Source of the DNA: a virus
Reading direction: 5' to 3' (one strand)
DNA length: 64,000 bases
IMG/VR virus record: IMGVR_UViG_3300013094_000019
Span: 62,001 to 126,000 of that record
The notes beneath the pieces were generated by a model. The model was given only the letters and a program-made list of their open reading frames with translations, ran no database searches and was not told the origin of the DNA. Shown one piece after another: positions 1 to 8,454 of the stretch; position 1 is the first letter of the stretch; each line of letters begins with the position of its first letter. A program made the translations under genes and the position numbers.

Positions 1-1427
1 AAAAATTTGACACAAGAATATTCCGTATCTTCCGTAACACATTCAAATACGGTGATGCATTTTTTATTCGCGATCCAGAAACACAGAAATGGGTCTATGT
101 TGATCCTAGCAAAGTTACTAAAGTAATTGTCAATGAAAGTGACGGTAAAAAGCCAGAACAATACATTATCAAAGATCTGGCGCCTAACTTTGAAAATCTA
201 GTTGCTACTCAAATTACACCTAATGTTAATCCTAGAGAAATGGCCGGCGGTAGTGGGTCAGGCGGTGGCGGATCAGGTTATCTAGGTTCGGGATCGCAAG
301 CTCGTGGAGCCGGTAGTTTCCCACAAAGCGGTACAGGCAGCCGCTTCAGCATGGGACAAACTGAACATGCTATCAATGCCGAGCATGTGATACATCTAAG
401 CCTAAGCGAAGGGCTAGACAACATGTATCCTTTTGGTACTAGCCTGCTTGAAGATGTCTTCAAAGTCTACAAGCAGAAAGAACTACTAGAGGATGCGATT
501 ATCATTTATCGTATACAACGAGCACCAGAACGCAGAGTTTTCCATGTAGACGTTGGAAATATGCCTGCACACATGGCTATGGCATTTGTCGAGCGTGTAA
601 AGAATGAAATACATCAACGACGCATACCTAGCCAGACTGGTGGTGGAGCCAATGTCATAGACAGTGCTTATAATCCATTGAGTATTAATGAAGATTATTT
701 CTTCCCAAGCACCGCAGATGGTCGTGGATCTAAGGTAGAAACACTGCCAGGCGGAACAAATTTGGGCGAAATTGAAGACTTAAAATATTTTACTAATAAA
801 TTATTCCGTGGCTTGCGTATTCCTAGCAGTTATTTGCCAACAGGCGCTGAAGACAGTCAAAGCAGTTACAATGACGGGCGTGTGGGAACAGCTTATATCC
901 AAGAATTGCGCTTCAACAAGTACTGTGAACGCTTACAAATGTTGCTTACAGAACGCTTTGATTTAGAATTTAAACGATTTGTTTACTCAAAAGGACTTAA
1001 CATAGATACAAGTTTATTTGAGTTGAAGTTCAATCCGCCAATGAACTTTGCTAGCAGTCGTCAAGCTGCTATGGACACTGAGCGCATCAATACATTTAAT
1101 ACAGTACAAGCTATTCCCTACATGAGCAAGCGTTTTGCACTCAAGCGTTTCTTAGGATTAACCGACGAAGAAATGGCAGAAAATGAACGCATGTGGGCCG
1201 AGGAAGCAGGTAAAGGTGAACCTACACATACTGATTCTAGCGGAGAATTGCGTAGTGCAGGACTCAGTTCTGCCGGCATCGATAGCGACATGAGTACTGC
1301 TGGCGACCTAGAAGCACCAGAAGGTATGACTAATCCAGCTGACGAAGCTGCCGCAGCCGGCGCTGGAGCAGCACCTGCAGCTCCGGGAATGGCACCGGGT
1401 GGTGCTGGAACACCTCCAGCTGCATAA
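1..1427 (+). CDS. 20: Portal vertex protein gp20, 5'-truncated by window edge
   Basis: This is the C-terminal 474 residues of the T4-type portal protein, the dodecameric ring at the DNA-packaging vertex through which DNA enters and leaves and to which the neck binds. The frame is open from base 3, so the true start lies outside the window; the first internal ATG at 240 is not the start. Family signatures are RVFHVDVGNMP, the DGRGSKVETLPGG stretch followed by NLGEIEDLKYF, and LRIPSSYL, all characteristic of the gp20 core. The tail of about 100 residues is low complexity, rich in Gly, Ala and Pro (ending APGGAGTPPAA). The gene sits directly upstream of the prohead protease, scaffold and capsid genes, as in other T4-like phages. 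The family assignment is firm. Confidence 0.95.
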   Translation, partial: KFDTRIFRIFRNTFKYGDAFFIRDPETQKWVYVDPSKVTKVIVNESDGKKPEQYIIKDLAPNFENLVATQITPNVNPREMAGGSGSGGGGSGYLGSGSQARGAGSFPQSGTGSRFSMGQTEHAINAEHVIHLSLSEGLDNMYPFGTSLLEDVFKVYKQKELLEDAIIIYRIQRAPERRVFHVDVGNMPAHMAMAFVERVKNEIHQRRIPSQTGGGANVIDSAYNPLSINEDYFFPSTADGRGSKVETLPGGTNLGEIEDLKYFTNKLFRGLRIPSSYLPTGAEDSQSSYNDGRVGTAYIQELRFNKYCERLQMLLTERFDLEFKRFVYSKGLNIDTSLFELKFNPPMNFASSRQAAMDTERINTFNTVQAIPYMSKRFALKRFLGLTDEEMAENERMWAEEAGKGEPTHTDSSGELRSAGLSSAGIDSDMSTAGDLEAPEGMTNPADEAAAAGAGAAPAAPGMAPGGAGTPPAA

Positions 1428-1430
1428 ATA
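1423..1430 (+). promoter_or_regulatory. Late-promoter-like box CATAAATA overlapping the portal stop codon
   Basis: CATAAATA differs at one base from the T4 late promoter TATAAATA. It overlaps the portal stop codon and ends only 4 bases before the ATG of the next gene, which has no Shine-Dalgarno sequence. By analogy with T4, transcription would start at or next to the ATG. The promoter role is inferred. Confidence 0.5.
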
Positions 1431-1434
1431 AAGC

Positions 1435-1674
1435 ATGATCCTAAGAGAGCTTTTTTATATTGATCCTGAAACAAGGCGCACATCTAATGATTTGCGTTAT
1501 GAGCCTAAGCGTGACAGCGATGTCATGTTGCGCAATGATACTCGCAAGACTAGGCTTAGTTTGAAACAGATCAATGAACTGCGTAAAGCAAGCGAAGCTC
1601 ATATCTTAGAGCAAGAACAGGAGTTAGCGTTTATACATAGCATGTACTACACGCCACCGCAACAAACTGTATAA
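1435..1674 (+). CDS. Small conserved-type hypothetical protein (79 aa) downstream of portal
   Basis: I do not recognise a function. The protein is short, charged and probably helical in its C-terminal half (LSLKQINELRKASEAHI). Small genes at this place between portal and protease in T4-like phages can encode prohead core components (T4 gp67 and gp68), but no similarity to those is visible here. It starts 7 bases after the portal stop. No ribosome-binding site precedes the ATG; instead a late-promoter-like box ends 4 bases upstream. It is probably part of the head-assembly transcription unit. Confidence 0.65.
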   Translation: MILRELFYIDPETRRTSNDLRYEPKRDSDVMLRNDTRKTRLSLKQINELRKASEAHILEQEQELAFIHSMYYTPPQQTV

Positions 1675-1683
1675 ATTATCAAA

Positions 1684-1717
1684 ATATGTCGTTTTTATGG
1701 CATATTGCACCTCTTTT
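1684..1717 (+). terminator. Possible weak hairpin terminator
   Basis: A 7-bp AT-rich stem (ATATGTC paired with GGCATAT, one G-U pair, 8-base loop) is followed a few bases later by CTCTTTTT. It lies between the small ORF and the next late box. The stem is weak and the T-run is offset, so this is a low-confidence call. Confidence 0.3.
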
Positions 1718-1728
1718 TACCCATAAGT

Positions 1729-1736
1729 TGTAAATA
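1729..1736 (+). promoter_or_regulatory. Late-promoter-like box TGTAAATA before the acidic head gene
   Basis: TGTAAATA matches the late box in its last six positions and lies 39 bases before the ATG at 1776, which has a clear AGGAG ribosome-binding site at 1762-1766. A leader of normal length would result. The call rests on motif similarity and position. Confidence 0.4.
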
Positions 1737-1775
1737 TCTTACAGCCTTGTACAACCATCACAGGAGACTTTTAAC

Positions 1776-2777
1776 ATGACTGATCGTACCCAATTTGAAG
1801 CCATGCTTGAGGCATTGATCAACGAAGATCAAGAAACAGCAAAAGAAATATTTCATAATATAGTGGTTGCAAAAAGCCGCGAAATTTATCAAGAATTACT
1901 AGAAAGCGATTTTAGCTTGTCAGAAGGTGATTCAAACCCATTCGCTAAAGACGACGAAGGTTCAGAAGAAGAAAGTTCTGAAGAAGAAAGCGATGACAGT
2001 GAAGAGTCAGATGATGGCGAAGAGTCAGATGACAGTGAAGAGTCAGACGACGATGGTGAAGTTGGCGGTGATGCCGGCGACGATTTCATTGACGACACAG
2101 AAGATGACGGCGAAGAAGGCGGAGAAGGTGACGAGGGGTTAGAAGACCGCGTTATGGATCTAGAAGACGCCTTGGAAGATCTAAAAGCAGAATTTGAACA
2201 GCTAATGGCTGGTGAAGAACACGAAGAACATGAGCACCCAGGTATCCACGGTGACGGAATGCCAGATACAGACATGGCAAACGACATGGGAATGGGCAGC
2301 CAAGAAGACGAAATGTCTTTCATGGAAGGTGTAGAAATGGTTAAAGTTGGTGAGCCATACAAAGGTGGTAAAGTTGCTAGTACAGCAGACCACAATGTAG
2401 GTGCTAACACAGGCGGCGGTATGAAAGCTGCATTTAACCGTCAAAGTACAGTAAGTGGTAAAATGGTAAACAACATGGGCGGTTCAACAAAGAATATTGC
2501 TCAGAACTTTGCTGAAAAAGATCCAAACGGTACAACACCTAACAAGCACATGAAGGGTATTGCTCAAGAGTCAGGTACACAGTTTACTGGTACAGATTGG
2601 GAGCAAAATAGTGCCCCAGGAAAGACATCTACAAAAGCATTTACTAAGAAAGTAACAGACGGACATGGCGCAGAGAAGAAAGGCGGTAAAGGCGGAATGG
2701 TCGGAACCGGCGCTCACAGCCAAGGTTTTGTTGATGACAGTAAAAATACTGTAATCAACGGTAAGAAAGTTCGTTAA
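1776..2777 (+). CDS. Acidic prohead-associated protein, probable core/scaffold component
   Basis: 333 residues, preceded by AGGAG. Residues 1-50 look helical. A long acidic tract follows at about 55-125, built from repeats of Glu, Ser and Asp (EESDDSEESDD and similar), then a Met/Gly/His-rich middle (about 140-185) and a basic, Gly/Lys/Asn-rich C-terminal half ending INGKKVR. The gene lies immediately before the prohead protease and scaffold genes. Acidic proteins in this position in T4-like phages can be prohead core proteins that the gp21 protease degrades. That role is inferred from position and composition; I recognise no catalytic motif. The DNA of the acidic tract is itself repetitive (GAAGAGTCAGATGA-like units), which could vary in length between relatives. 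Confidence 0.75.
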   Translation: MTDRTQFEAMLEALINEDQETAKEIFHNIVVAKSREIYQELLESDFSLSEGDSNPFAKDDEGSEEESSEEESDDSEESDDGEESDDSEESDDDGEVGGDAGDDFIDDTEDDGEEGGEGDEGLEDRVMDLEDALEDLKAEFEQLMAGEEHEEHEHPGIHGDGMPDTDMANDMGMGSQEDEMSFMEGVEMVKVGEPYKGGKVASTADHNVGANTGGGMKAAFNRQSTVSGKMVNNMGGSTKNIAQNFAEKDPNGTTPNKHMKGIAQESGTQFTGTDWEQNSAPGKTSTKAFTKKVTDGHGAEKKGGKGGMVGTGAHSQGFVDDSKNTVINGKKVR

Positions 2778-2791
2778 TTAGGCCCTTATAG

Positions 2792-3418
2792 ATGTTTCAC
2801 TTAAGAGAAAATTTAAGTTTCGACCAAGCTAAAATGATCGTCGAGTCAGACGAGAAAGATGGGAAAAACTTGTACATGAGCGGTATCTGTATCCAAGGCG
2901 GAATCAGAAACGCAAATCAACGAGTTTATCCTGTGAGCGAGATTGGCAAGGCTGTCAAGACTCTCAATGATCAGATTCAAAACGGTTATTCAGTGCTTGG
3001 TGAAGTGGATCATCCAGATGACCTAAAAATTAACCTAGACCGTGTGTCCCATATGATAACTCAAATGTGGATGGACGGTCCAAATGGGTACGGTAAAATG
3101 AAAATTTTACCTACACCGATGGGACAACTAATTCGCACTATGCTTGAAAGCGGTGTGAAATTAGGAGTAAGCAGTCGCGGATCTGGAAATGTCAAAGAAG
3201 ACGGTTCCGGTGAAGTATCAGATTTTGAGATTATCACGGTAGATATGGTAGCTCAACCCAGTGCACCGGGTGCATATCCTACACCAATCTATGAACACTT
3301 GATGAACAATCGCGGTGGACTTAGAAGCTTGCGCATAGCGCAAGAGGTCAAGGGTGATCCTAAAGCACAAAAATATCTAAAAGAGAGCTTATTAGGTATA
3401 ATAAGCAAACTCCAATAA
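2792..3418 (+). CDS. 21: Prohead core protease gp21
   Basis: A serine protease of the T4 prohead family that cleaves scaffold and capsid precursors during head maturation and then itself. Characteristic blocks are RNANQRVYP (about 39-47), GEVDHPDD with the probable catalytic His74, VSHMITQMW (about 85-93), KILPTPMGQLI (105-115) and GVSSRGSG with the probable nucleophile Ser127 or Ser128; a conserved VDMVAQPSAPG follows. At 208 residues its length is normal for the family. It begins 14 bases after the acidic protein and ends 13 bases before gp22, so the three are probably co-transcribed. The ribosome-binding site is weak (AGG about 10 bases upstream). Confidence 0.95.
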   Translation: MFHLRENLSFDQAKMIVESDEKDGKNLYMSGICIQGGIRNANQRVYPVSEIGKAVKTLNDQIQNGYSVLGEVDHPDDLKINLDRVSHMITQMWMDGPNGYGKMKILPTPMGQLIRTMLESGVKLGVSSRGSGNVKEDGSGEVSDFEIITVDMVAQPSAPGAYPTPIYEHLMNNRGGLRSLRIAQEVKGDPKAQKYLKESLLGIISKLQ

Positions 3419-3431
3419 TAAGGAGAATCAC

Positions 3432-4526
3432 ATGTTGGACGCACTAAAACAGTTATTTGAAAACAATGTGATTTCTGAAGAGATCCAACAAAGCATTGAA
3501 CAAGCATGGGACGCGAAGATCACAGAGAATCGCGAACTAGTAGCTAGTCAATTGCGCGAAGAGTTCGCTCAAAAATATGAGCACGATCGCAGTGTAATGA
3601 TTGAAGCCATTGACCGTATGGTCACTGATCAATTATCAGCTGAGGTTGTAGAATTTGCTGAAGATCGTAAGGCCCTAGCTGAAATGAAAGTTAAGCTAGC
3701 AAAGAAAATGAAGAAAGATAGCGAAGTAGTAAAAGAATTTATTACTCGTCAACTAGCTTCTGAAGTTCGTGAACTACACGAAGATCAAGTTGAAATGGCT
3801 GATAAGTTTGGTAAATTAGAACAATTTGTTGTTGAAGCTCTAGCACAAGAAATCGCTGAGTTTTACAAAGACAAACAAGATTTGGCAGAAACCAAAGTAC
3901 GTTTAGTCCGCGAAGGACGCGAACAGCTTGCTAAGGTAAAGACTGATTTCGTTAAGCGTGCCGCACAAAAAGTTGAATCAGTTGTTAGCGAAGGACTCCG
4001 TTCTGAACTACACAGCTTGAAAGAAGACATTGATGCAGCTCGTCGTAATGATTTTGGTCGTAAGTTATTCGAAGCTTATGCTTCAGAATATCAAAACAGT
4101 TACCTAAACGAGAAGTCCGAAACTGCAAAATTACTCAAGGTCATAGACATGAAAGAGCAAGCTATCCGCGAAGCTGAACAAGCTGTTGCCGAAGCTGAGG
4201 CTTTGTTAGAAAGTAAACATGCAGAAGTTGCGACTCTAAAAGAATCGCAAGAACGTAAACAAATCATGAGCGAGTTGTTAGGTCCTTTAAACACCGAACA
4301 AAAAGAAATCATGAGCGAGTTAATGGAGAGCGTGAAAACGACAAAACTTTATGAAAGTTTTGACAAGTATCTACCAGCTGTAGTAGCTGGCAAAGCTCCG
4401 CAGAAGAAACAGGCACTTACTGAGGCTAAAGAGATTACAGGAAATAAAATTTCCAACAGCAACCGTAGCAGCGCGGACGAAGGTAATATTATCGATATCC
4501 GTCGTCTAGCTGGACTAAAATTTTAA
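3432..4526 (+). CDS. 22: Prohead scaffold (core) protein gp22
   Basis: 364 residues, almost entirely predicted coiled coil rich in Lys, Glu, Ala and Gln, as expected for the gp22 scaffold around which gp23 assembles and which gp21 degrades. Internal near-repeats are visible (ALAEMKVKLAKK near residue 90 and DLAETKVRLVRE near 155; IMSELLGPL and IMSELMESV near 290). The C-terminal block TTKLYESFDKYLPAVV and a final IDIRRLAGLKF resemble the ends of cyanophage-type gp22 proteins. Order and spacing (13 bases after gp21, 11 before gp23) and strong AAGGAG sites on both sides support a single morphogenesis operon. Confidence 0.92.
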   Translation: MLDALKQLFENNVISEEIQQSIEQAWDAKITENRELVASQLREEFAQKYEHDRSVMIEAIDRMVTDQLSAEVVEFAEDRKALAEMKVKLAKKMKKDSEVVKEFITRQLASEVRELHEDQVEMADKFGKLEQFVVEALAQEIAEFYKDKQDLAETKVRLVREGREQLAKVKTDFVKRAAQKVESVVSEGLRSELHSLKEDIDAARRNDFGRKLFEAYASEYQNSYLNEKSETAKLLKVIDMKEQAIREAEQAVAEAEALLESKHAEVATLKESQERKQIMSELLGPLNTEQKEIMSELMESVKTTKLYESFDKYLPAVVAGKAPQKKQALTEAKEITGNKISNSNRSSADEGNIIDIRRLAGLKF

Positions 4527-4537
4527 GGAGAAATTAA

Positions 4538-5707
4538 ATGTCTGAACTACTATCAAGCCGTTGGGTAGAAACAAAAGAAGCCCTATTAGAAGGCTTACAA
4601 GGCACTAAAAAATCAGTTATGAACGCTACTCTAGAAAATACTCGCAAGTATTTGATGGAAGCAGGAACAGCTGGTGCCACTTCTGCCGGCAACGTCGCAA
4701 CATTAAACCGCGTGATTCTTCCAGTAATCCGCCGTGTTATGCCTACCGTTATTGCTAACGAATTACTAGGTGTACAACCAATGACTGGTCCAGTGGGTCA
4801 AATCCACACTTTGCGTGTTCGTTACGCTGACAACTTCACAGGAAGTGGTTCACCAAGCATAGCAGCAGGCGAAGAGGCTCTAAGCCCATTCAAGATAGCT
4901 GAAGGCTATTCTGGTACAGCCGCAGGTAAAGCAACTTCAACAGCAACGTTGGAAGGTTTGCCTGGCAACAGAATGAGCATTCAAATCTTGAAACAAACAG
5001 TTGAAGCTAAGACTCGTAAGCTATCAGCTCGTTGGACTTTTGAAGCTGCTCAAGATGCACAAGCTCAGCAAGGTATTGATATCGAAGCTGAAGTTATGGC
5101 AGCTCTAGCACAAGAAATTACTGCTGAAATTGACCAAGAAATCCTAGCAAGCCTATACAGCTTGGCAGGTACAGCAGTTGAAACTTTTGATCAATCACAA
5201 GTTTCTGGTACAGCAACATTCGTTGGTGACGAACATGCTGCCCTAGCTATCCAAATCAACCGTGTTGCTAACTTAATTGCTCAGCGTACACGTCGTGGTG
5301 CCGGTAACTGGGCTGTTGTAAGTCCATTTGCTTTGACAATTTTACAATCTGCTACTACAAGCGCATTTGCTCGTACAACAGAAGGTACTTTCGAAGCTCC
5401 AACAAACACCAAGTTAGTTGGTACACTAAACAACGCAATGAAAGTTTATGTAAACAGCTACTCAGCTGACTCAACTGATATTCTTATCGGTTACAAGGGT
5501 GCAAGCGAGAGTGATGCAGCAGCTTTCTACTGCCCATACATCCCATTGATGTCAAGCGGTGTTGTTCTAGATCCAAGCACATTCGAACCAGTCGTATCAT
5601 TTATGACTAGGTACGGTTATGTAGAGTTAAGCAATACTGCTTCTTCTCTAGGTAACGCTGCTGACTATCTAGGTCGTGTAAGCATTGCAAACGTTTCATT
5701 CAAGTAA
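4538..5707 (+). CDS. 23: Major capsid protein gp23
   Basis: HK97-fold capsid subunit of the T4 family. Diagnostic blocks include NVATLNRVILPVIRRVMPT, QPMTGPVGQIHTLRVRY and the C-terminal VSFMTRYGYVELSNTASSLGNAADYLGRV. At 389 residues it is clearly shorter than T4 gp23 (521 residues), so insertion domains of the T4 protein are reduced or missing. A likely gp21 cleavage site of the L-x-E type is LME followed by AGTAGA (Glu41/Ala42); removal of this N-terminal piece would parallel T4 maturation. Strong AAGGAG ribosome-binding site. It is the last gene before a hairpin terminator, consistent with high-level late expression. Confidence 0.97.
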   Translation: MSELLSSRWVETKEALLEGLQGTKKSVMNATLENTRKYLMEAGTAGATSAGNVATLNRVILPVIRRVMPTVIANELLGVQPMTGPVGQIHTLRVRYADNFTGSGSPSIAAGEEALSPFKIAEGYSGTAAGKATSTATLEGLPGNRMSIQILKQTVEAKTRKLSARWTFEAAQDAQAQQGIDIEAEVMAALAQEITAEIDQEILASLYSLAGTAVETFDQSQVSGTATFVGDEHAALAIQINRVANLIAQRTRRGAGNWAVVSPFALTILQSATTSAFARTTEGTFEAPTNTKLVGTLNNAMKVYVNSYSADSTDILIGYKGASESDAAAFYCPYIPLMSSGVVLDPSTFEPVVSFMTRYGYVELSNTASSLGNAADYLGRVSIANVSFK

Positions 5708-5730
5708 TCCGTTACTTTAGAAACATGAAA

Positions 5731-5753
5731 AAGCCTACTTCGGTAGGCTTTCT
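5731..5753 (+). terminator. Rho-independent terminator after the capsid gene
   Basis: Perfect 8-bp stem AAGCCTAC / GTAGGCTT closed by a UUCG tetraloop (5739-5742) and followed by TCTCTTG. UUCG-capped hairpins are typical T4-phage terminators. It lies 23 bases after the gp23 stop codon. Confidence 0.88.
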
Positions 5754-5762
5754 CTTGACTAG

Positions 5763-5770
5763 CATAAATA
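5763..5770 (+). promoter_or_regulatory. Late promoter CATAAATA for the post-capsid structural genes
   Basis: A near-exact late box directly downstream of the capsid terminator and 90 bases upstream of the next ATG. Being isolated between a terminator and a gene, it is one of the more convincing late promoters in the window. Confidence 0.7.
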
Positions 5771-5860
5771 CATTGTCCGCTCACATAGGGTGAGTTTATG
5801 CGGAACCCCAACCGCGTATAGCCTAGAACGCTAGACACAAATCAACTAAGGAGAAACAAA
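5771..5860 (+). promoter_or_regulatory. Structured 5' leader of the 332-aa structural gene
   Basis: This 90-base leader contains CCG-CTCAC / GTGAG-CGG nested pairings (about 5778-5804) and a short TAGC / GCTA hairpin further on, before the AAGGAG ribosome-binding site. I do not recognise a known riboswitch or ribozyme. It may stabilise or regulate a late mRNA. Confidence 0.35.
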
Positions 5861-6859
5861 ATGGGACGCCCAATTAAGAAAAGATTTTTCGGTAATAAAA
5901 ATGCCGGTGAGACATATGGTCAAATCGGTGTAAACAGCGGTATCGGTGGCGAAGGAATTGCCAGCGTTAGCCAGCCAGATGCAGGTCGCGGTAGTATCAA
6001 TATTAACGATACATACAAACATTTTCCAACATTGACAGTTGCAGCTCCGGATGAGCCAACTGGTGTAACAGCGGTATTAGCGGTTACATGGGAAATTGAA
6101 TCCATCACTGTCGGTGGAACAAATACAGGTTATACAATTAATCAAACAGGTGCAGCTGTTACAGCTCTAGTTGGATTGTATGGTCAAGCAAGTGTAACCC
6201 CAGTTCTTACTATAAACACAAACGGTTCTGGTAATGTGTCTGCTATCAACATTACAAGTCGCGGTGAATTTACAAGCATTGACGGAACTGGTATCACTAC
6301 TTGGGGCATCCAAGGCGCTGGCGGTTCTAACGCACAAGCCACAGTTAAATTCCGTGTTAAGAGCATTGCTGTAACAACAGCAGGTAGTGGTTATAACTCA
6401 GCACCAACATTGACATGGGCTACACTAGGTGGTACAAGTCCTAGCCTAAATGTTCCAACATTGACTACAACTTTCTCAGGCGATAGCTCACAACAATTCC
6501 CAGTTGGCCCATCATTAGTTGGTTTTGCCTATGTCGCCGGTTCAGGAAGCGCACAAGAGTATGACATTATCAAACAAGAATCAAGTCATCGTTATCTAGT
6601 TAAGACTGGTGCCACCGGTCAATACATTGGACAATGTAAATTGGTTGCAGTTGCTACAGGTTCATTGGCAGCAGGTCAAATGAATTTAACAGCTAGTGAT
6701 GCAGGTGGTGGTACATATTATATTACAAAACTAACTGCTCGTAGAGCAGTAGTCACACAATACGGATCAGGTCCTTGGACATATACAACAGGTCAAACTG
6801 CTCCATGGAAGGTTATTGCACCAGCCGGTGTATATATCCAACCTAGTGTAACTGTATAA
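5861..6859 (+). CDS. Virion structural protein, possible capsid decoration or fibre
   Basis: 332 residues, rich in Thr, Gly and Ser, predicted mostly beta. The basic N-terminus (MGRPIKKRFFG) precedes beta-repeat segments including TAGSGYNSAPTLTW, a GSGY-x-x-x-PT motif that recurs in the giant fibre proteins further on (for example GSGYTSTPTI). It is the first gene after gp23 and has its own late promoter. No function can be assigned from motifs; capsid decoration or a fibre-type role is inference from place and composition. Good ribosome-binding site (AAGGAG). Confidence 0.7.
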   Translation: MGRPIKKRFFGNKNAGETYGQIGVNSGIGGEGIASVSQPDAGRGSININDTYKHFPTLTVAAPDEPTGVTAVLAVTWEIESITVGGTNTGYTINQTGAAVTALVGLYGQASVTPVLTINTNGSGNVSAINITSRGEFTSIDGTGITTWGIQGAGGSNAQATVKFRVKSIAVTTAGSGYNSAPTLTWATLGGTSPSLNVPTLTTTFSGDSSQQFPVGPSLVGFAYVAGSGSAQEYDIIKQESSHRYLVKTGATGQYIGQCKLVAVATGSLAAGQMNLTASDAGGGTYYITKLTARRAVVTQYGSGPWTYTTGQTAPWKVIAPAGVYIQPSVTV

Positions 6860-6867
6860 TAGGAAAT

Positions 6868-6885
6868 AGGGGGCTACGACCCCCT
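6868..6885 (+). other. GC-rich intergenic hairpin without T-run
   Basis: AGGGGG / CCCCCT forms a 6-bp stem around the loop CTACGA. No T-run follows; the next ribosome-binding site (TAAGGA) lies just downstream. It could be an mRNA processing or stability element between two structural genes, or a weak attenuator. Confidence 0.45.
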
Positions 6886-6898
6886 CCTAAGGAACGCT

Positions 6899-8095
6899 AT
6901 GTCAAGAGTAGTCAAGATACAAGGTAACTATACTGTTATTTCAACTAACGGTACGATTTCGCTTAACCCAGGCACAGGCAATGTTATCGTTAATGGTAAT
7001 ATAGATGTCAAGGGTACGATGACTACCATTGAATCTTCTAATACCACTATTAAAGATAACATCATTCAATTGAATTATGGAGAGCTCGGCAATGGCATTT
7101 CATTAGGCACAGCAGGTATCGAAGTAGAGCGAGGACCAAGTACTCCTGCAGCTCAGTGGTTGTTTAATGAAAGTATTCCATTTTACAATCCGCAGACACA
7201 GACAAATACTTATGGTTCGTGGCAAGCCACATTGGCCGGTGGAGGATTTGCCGGAGTAACAGCAGCCAATTATGGTGTTGCTACGGGTTATGACTTTTTA
7301 ATCAGCCTTAATAATACAACTAATTTAGTTCGTGTTGTAAATCAAAATAGCTACGCATCAAGTATAAACTATACTTTCAATCAAAATTTAAATGCATTAG
7401 TTAGCAAAGACTGGGTGCAGCACTATGTTTCTGCCTATCAAGGTAATGCACAAGTGGATAGATTCTATTATACTCCCGACAACAATGTTACAATCAATTC
7501 AATTGGTCGTGCATGGAGTGATCATATAGATTTAACAGTTAATGGAGCTGTAAGACTAACAGCTAATGCTACAGGTGTTACAGTTGATAATCTAAATGTA
7601 TACAACAATACATTGTCGACGGGCACAGCTACTTATTCTGTGCAGATGACACAGACAACAGCGCCTAATTTAATCACAATGAGCGCTGCCACTGGACTAG
7701 CAGTAGGAGCTCAAATAGTATTTTCAGGTAGCCCATACGGCGGAATTACAGCAGGTACTGTATATTATATAACTTCTGTATCCGGAGTTAATATTACAAT
7801 CAGCACTAGTCCGGGCGGAACGAATCTCACAGTCACTAGCAATTCAGGATACATAAATGCTACAGTCACTAGCAATTTATTGTTAGTTAGTGCTAGCGGT
7901 AATGTAGAAGTTAATGGAGTTTTGAATATTGATGATACCACAACAAGTCCAACAACTACTACAGGCCTGACAAAAATTTACAGCAAGTCAACTAGTGCAG
8001 GTCCTGGAAAATCTGGAATATTTTTTACAAATACCACAACATCAGACGAACTTGTGTCTAAGAACCGAGCTGTGTTGCTAAGTATTTTATTATAA
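6899..8095 (+). CDS. Fibre-like virion structural protein with one YYV-type repeat
   Basis: 398 residues. The N-terminal part (about 1-60: NGTISLNPGTGNVIVNGNID, then TIKDNIIQLNYGE) is of the type found in large trimeric fibre proteins. Around residues 255-320 there is one copy of a roughly 50-residue beta module (GLAVGAQIVFSG, then AGTVYYITSV, then ITISTSPGG) that is repeated many times in the two giant genes downstream. No enzyme motif is visible. It is closely followed by the next gene (10 bases). Its role as a tail or surface structural protein is inferred from the shared modules. Confidence 0.75.
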   Translation: MSRVVKIQGNYTVISTNGTISLNPGTGNVIVNGNIDVKGTMTTIESSNTTIKDNIIQLNYGELGNGISLGTAGIEVERGPSTPAAQWLFNESIPFYNPQTQTNTYGSWQATLAGGGFAGVTAANYGVATGYDFLISLNNTTNLVRVVNQNSYASSINYTFNQNLNALVSKDWVQHYVSAYQGNAQVDRFYYTPDNNVTINSIGRAWSDHIDLTVNGAVRLTANATGVTVDNLNVYNNTLSTGTATYSVQMTQTTAPNLITMSAATGLAVGAQIVFSGSPYGGITAGTVYYITSVSGVNITISTSPGGTNLTVTSNSGYINATVTSNLLLVSASGNVEVNGVLNIDDTTTSPTTTTGLTKIYSKSTSAGPGKSGIFFTNTTTSDELVSKNRAVLLSILL

Positions 8096-8105
8096 GGAAC
8101 AAGAC

Positions 8106-8453
8106 ATGGCATTGACAGCTATACCAATAACAGCCACAGCAGTAAGTAGCGGCACACCTAATGGAACAACTATCTATACTAGTTCTGGTAATAACGCTAT
8201 AACAACTATGATAGCTTGTAACAATAGCGGAAGTTCTATTAATCTTACATTATATGCTGTACCAAATACAAAAAGTGCCTATGTAAATCCAGAATGTACT
8301 ATAGTCAGCGCATTGGCAATACCTGCGGGTGAAACAGTTAGTTTTGATCAAGAAAAATTTGTACTGGGTAATAATGACGTTATCTGCGGGATAGCAAGTT
8401 CTGCGTATTCGGGTACTGGTGTTAGCGTAGTATTAAGTACATTGGCAGTCTAA
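8106..8453 (+). CDS. Small beta-sandwich-type structural protein (115 aa)
   Basis: A compact 115-residue protein with strong beta propensity (NNAITTMIACNNSGSSINLT; TIVSALAIPAGETVSFDQEKFVLG). It resembles in pattern the 111-residue protein at 31339 and the C-terminal half of the protein at 11533, all having a nucleus of the type IxNxSxxxxxVTxxIxxG plus a PAxET segment. It is probably a small virion surface or fibre accessory protein. It ends one base before the next ATG, suggesting coupled translation. Confidence 0.65.
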   Translation: MALTAIPITATAVSSGTPNGTTIYTSSGNNAITTMIACNNSGSSINLTLYAVPNTKSAYVNPECTIVSALAIPAGETVSFDQEKFVLGNNDVICGIASSAYSGTGVSVVLSTLAV

Positions 8454-8454
8454 C

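Noticed and set aside
5335-5375. TTGACA within the capsid gene as a promoter
   Set aside because: No suitable -10 element follows at 16-18 bases and it lies inside a highly conserved coding region.
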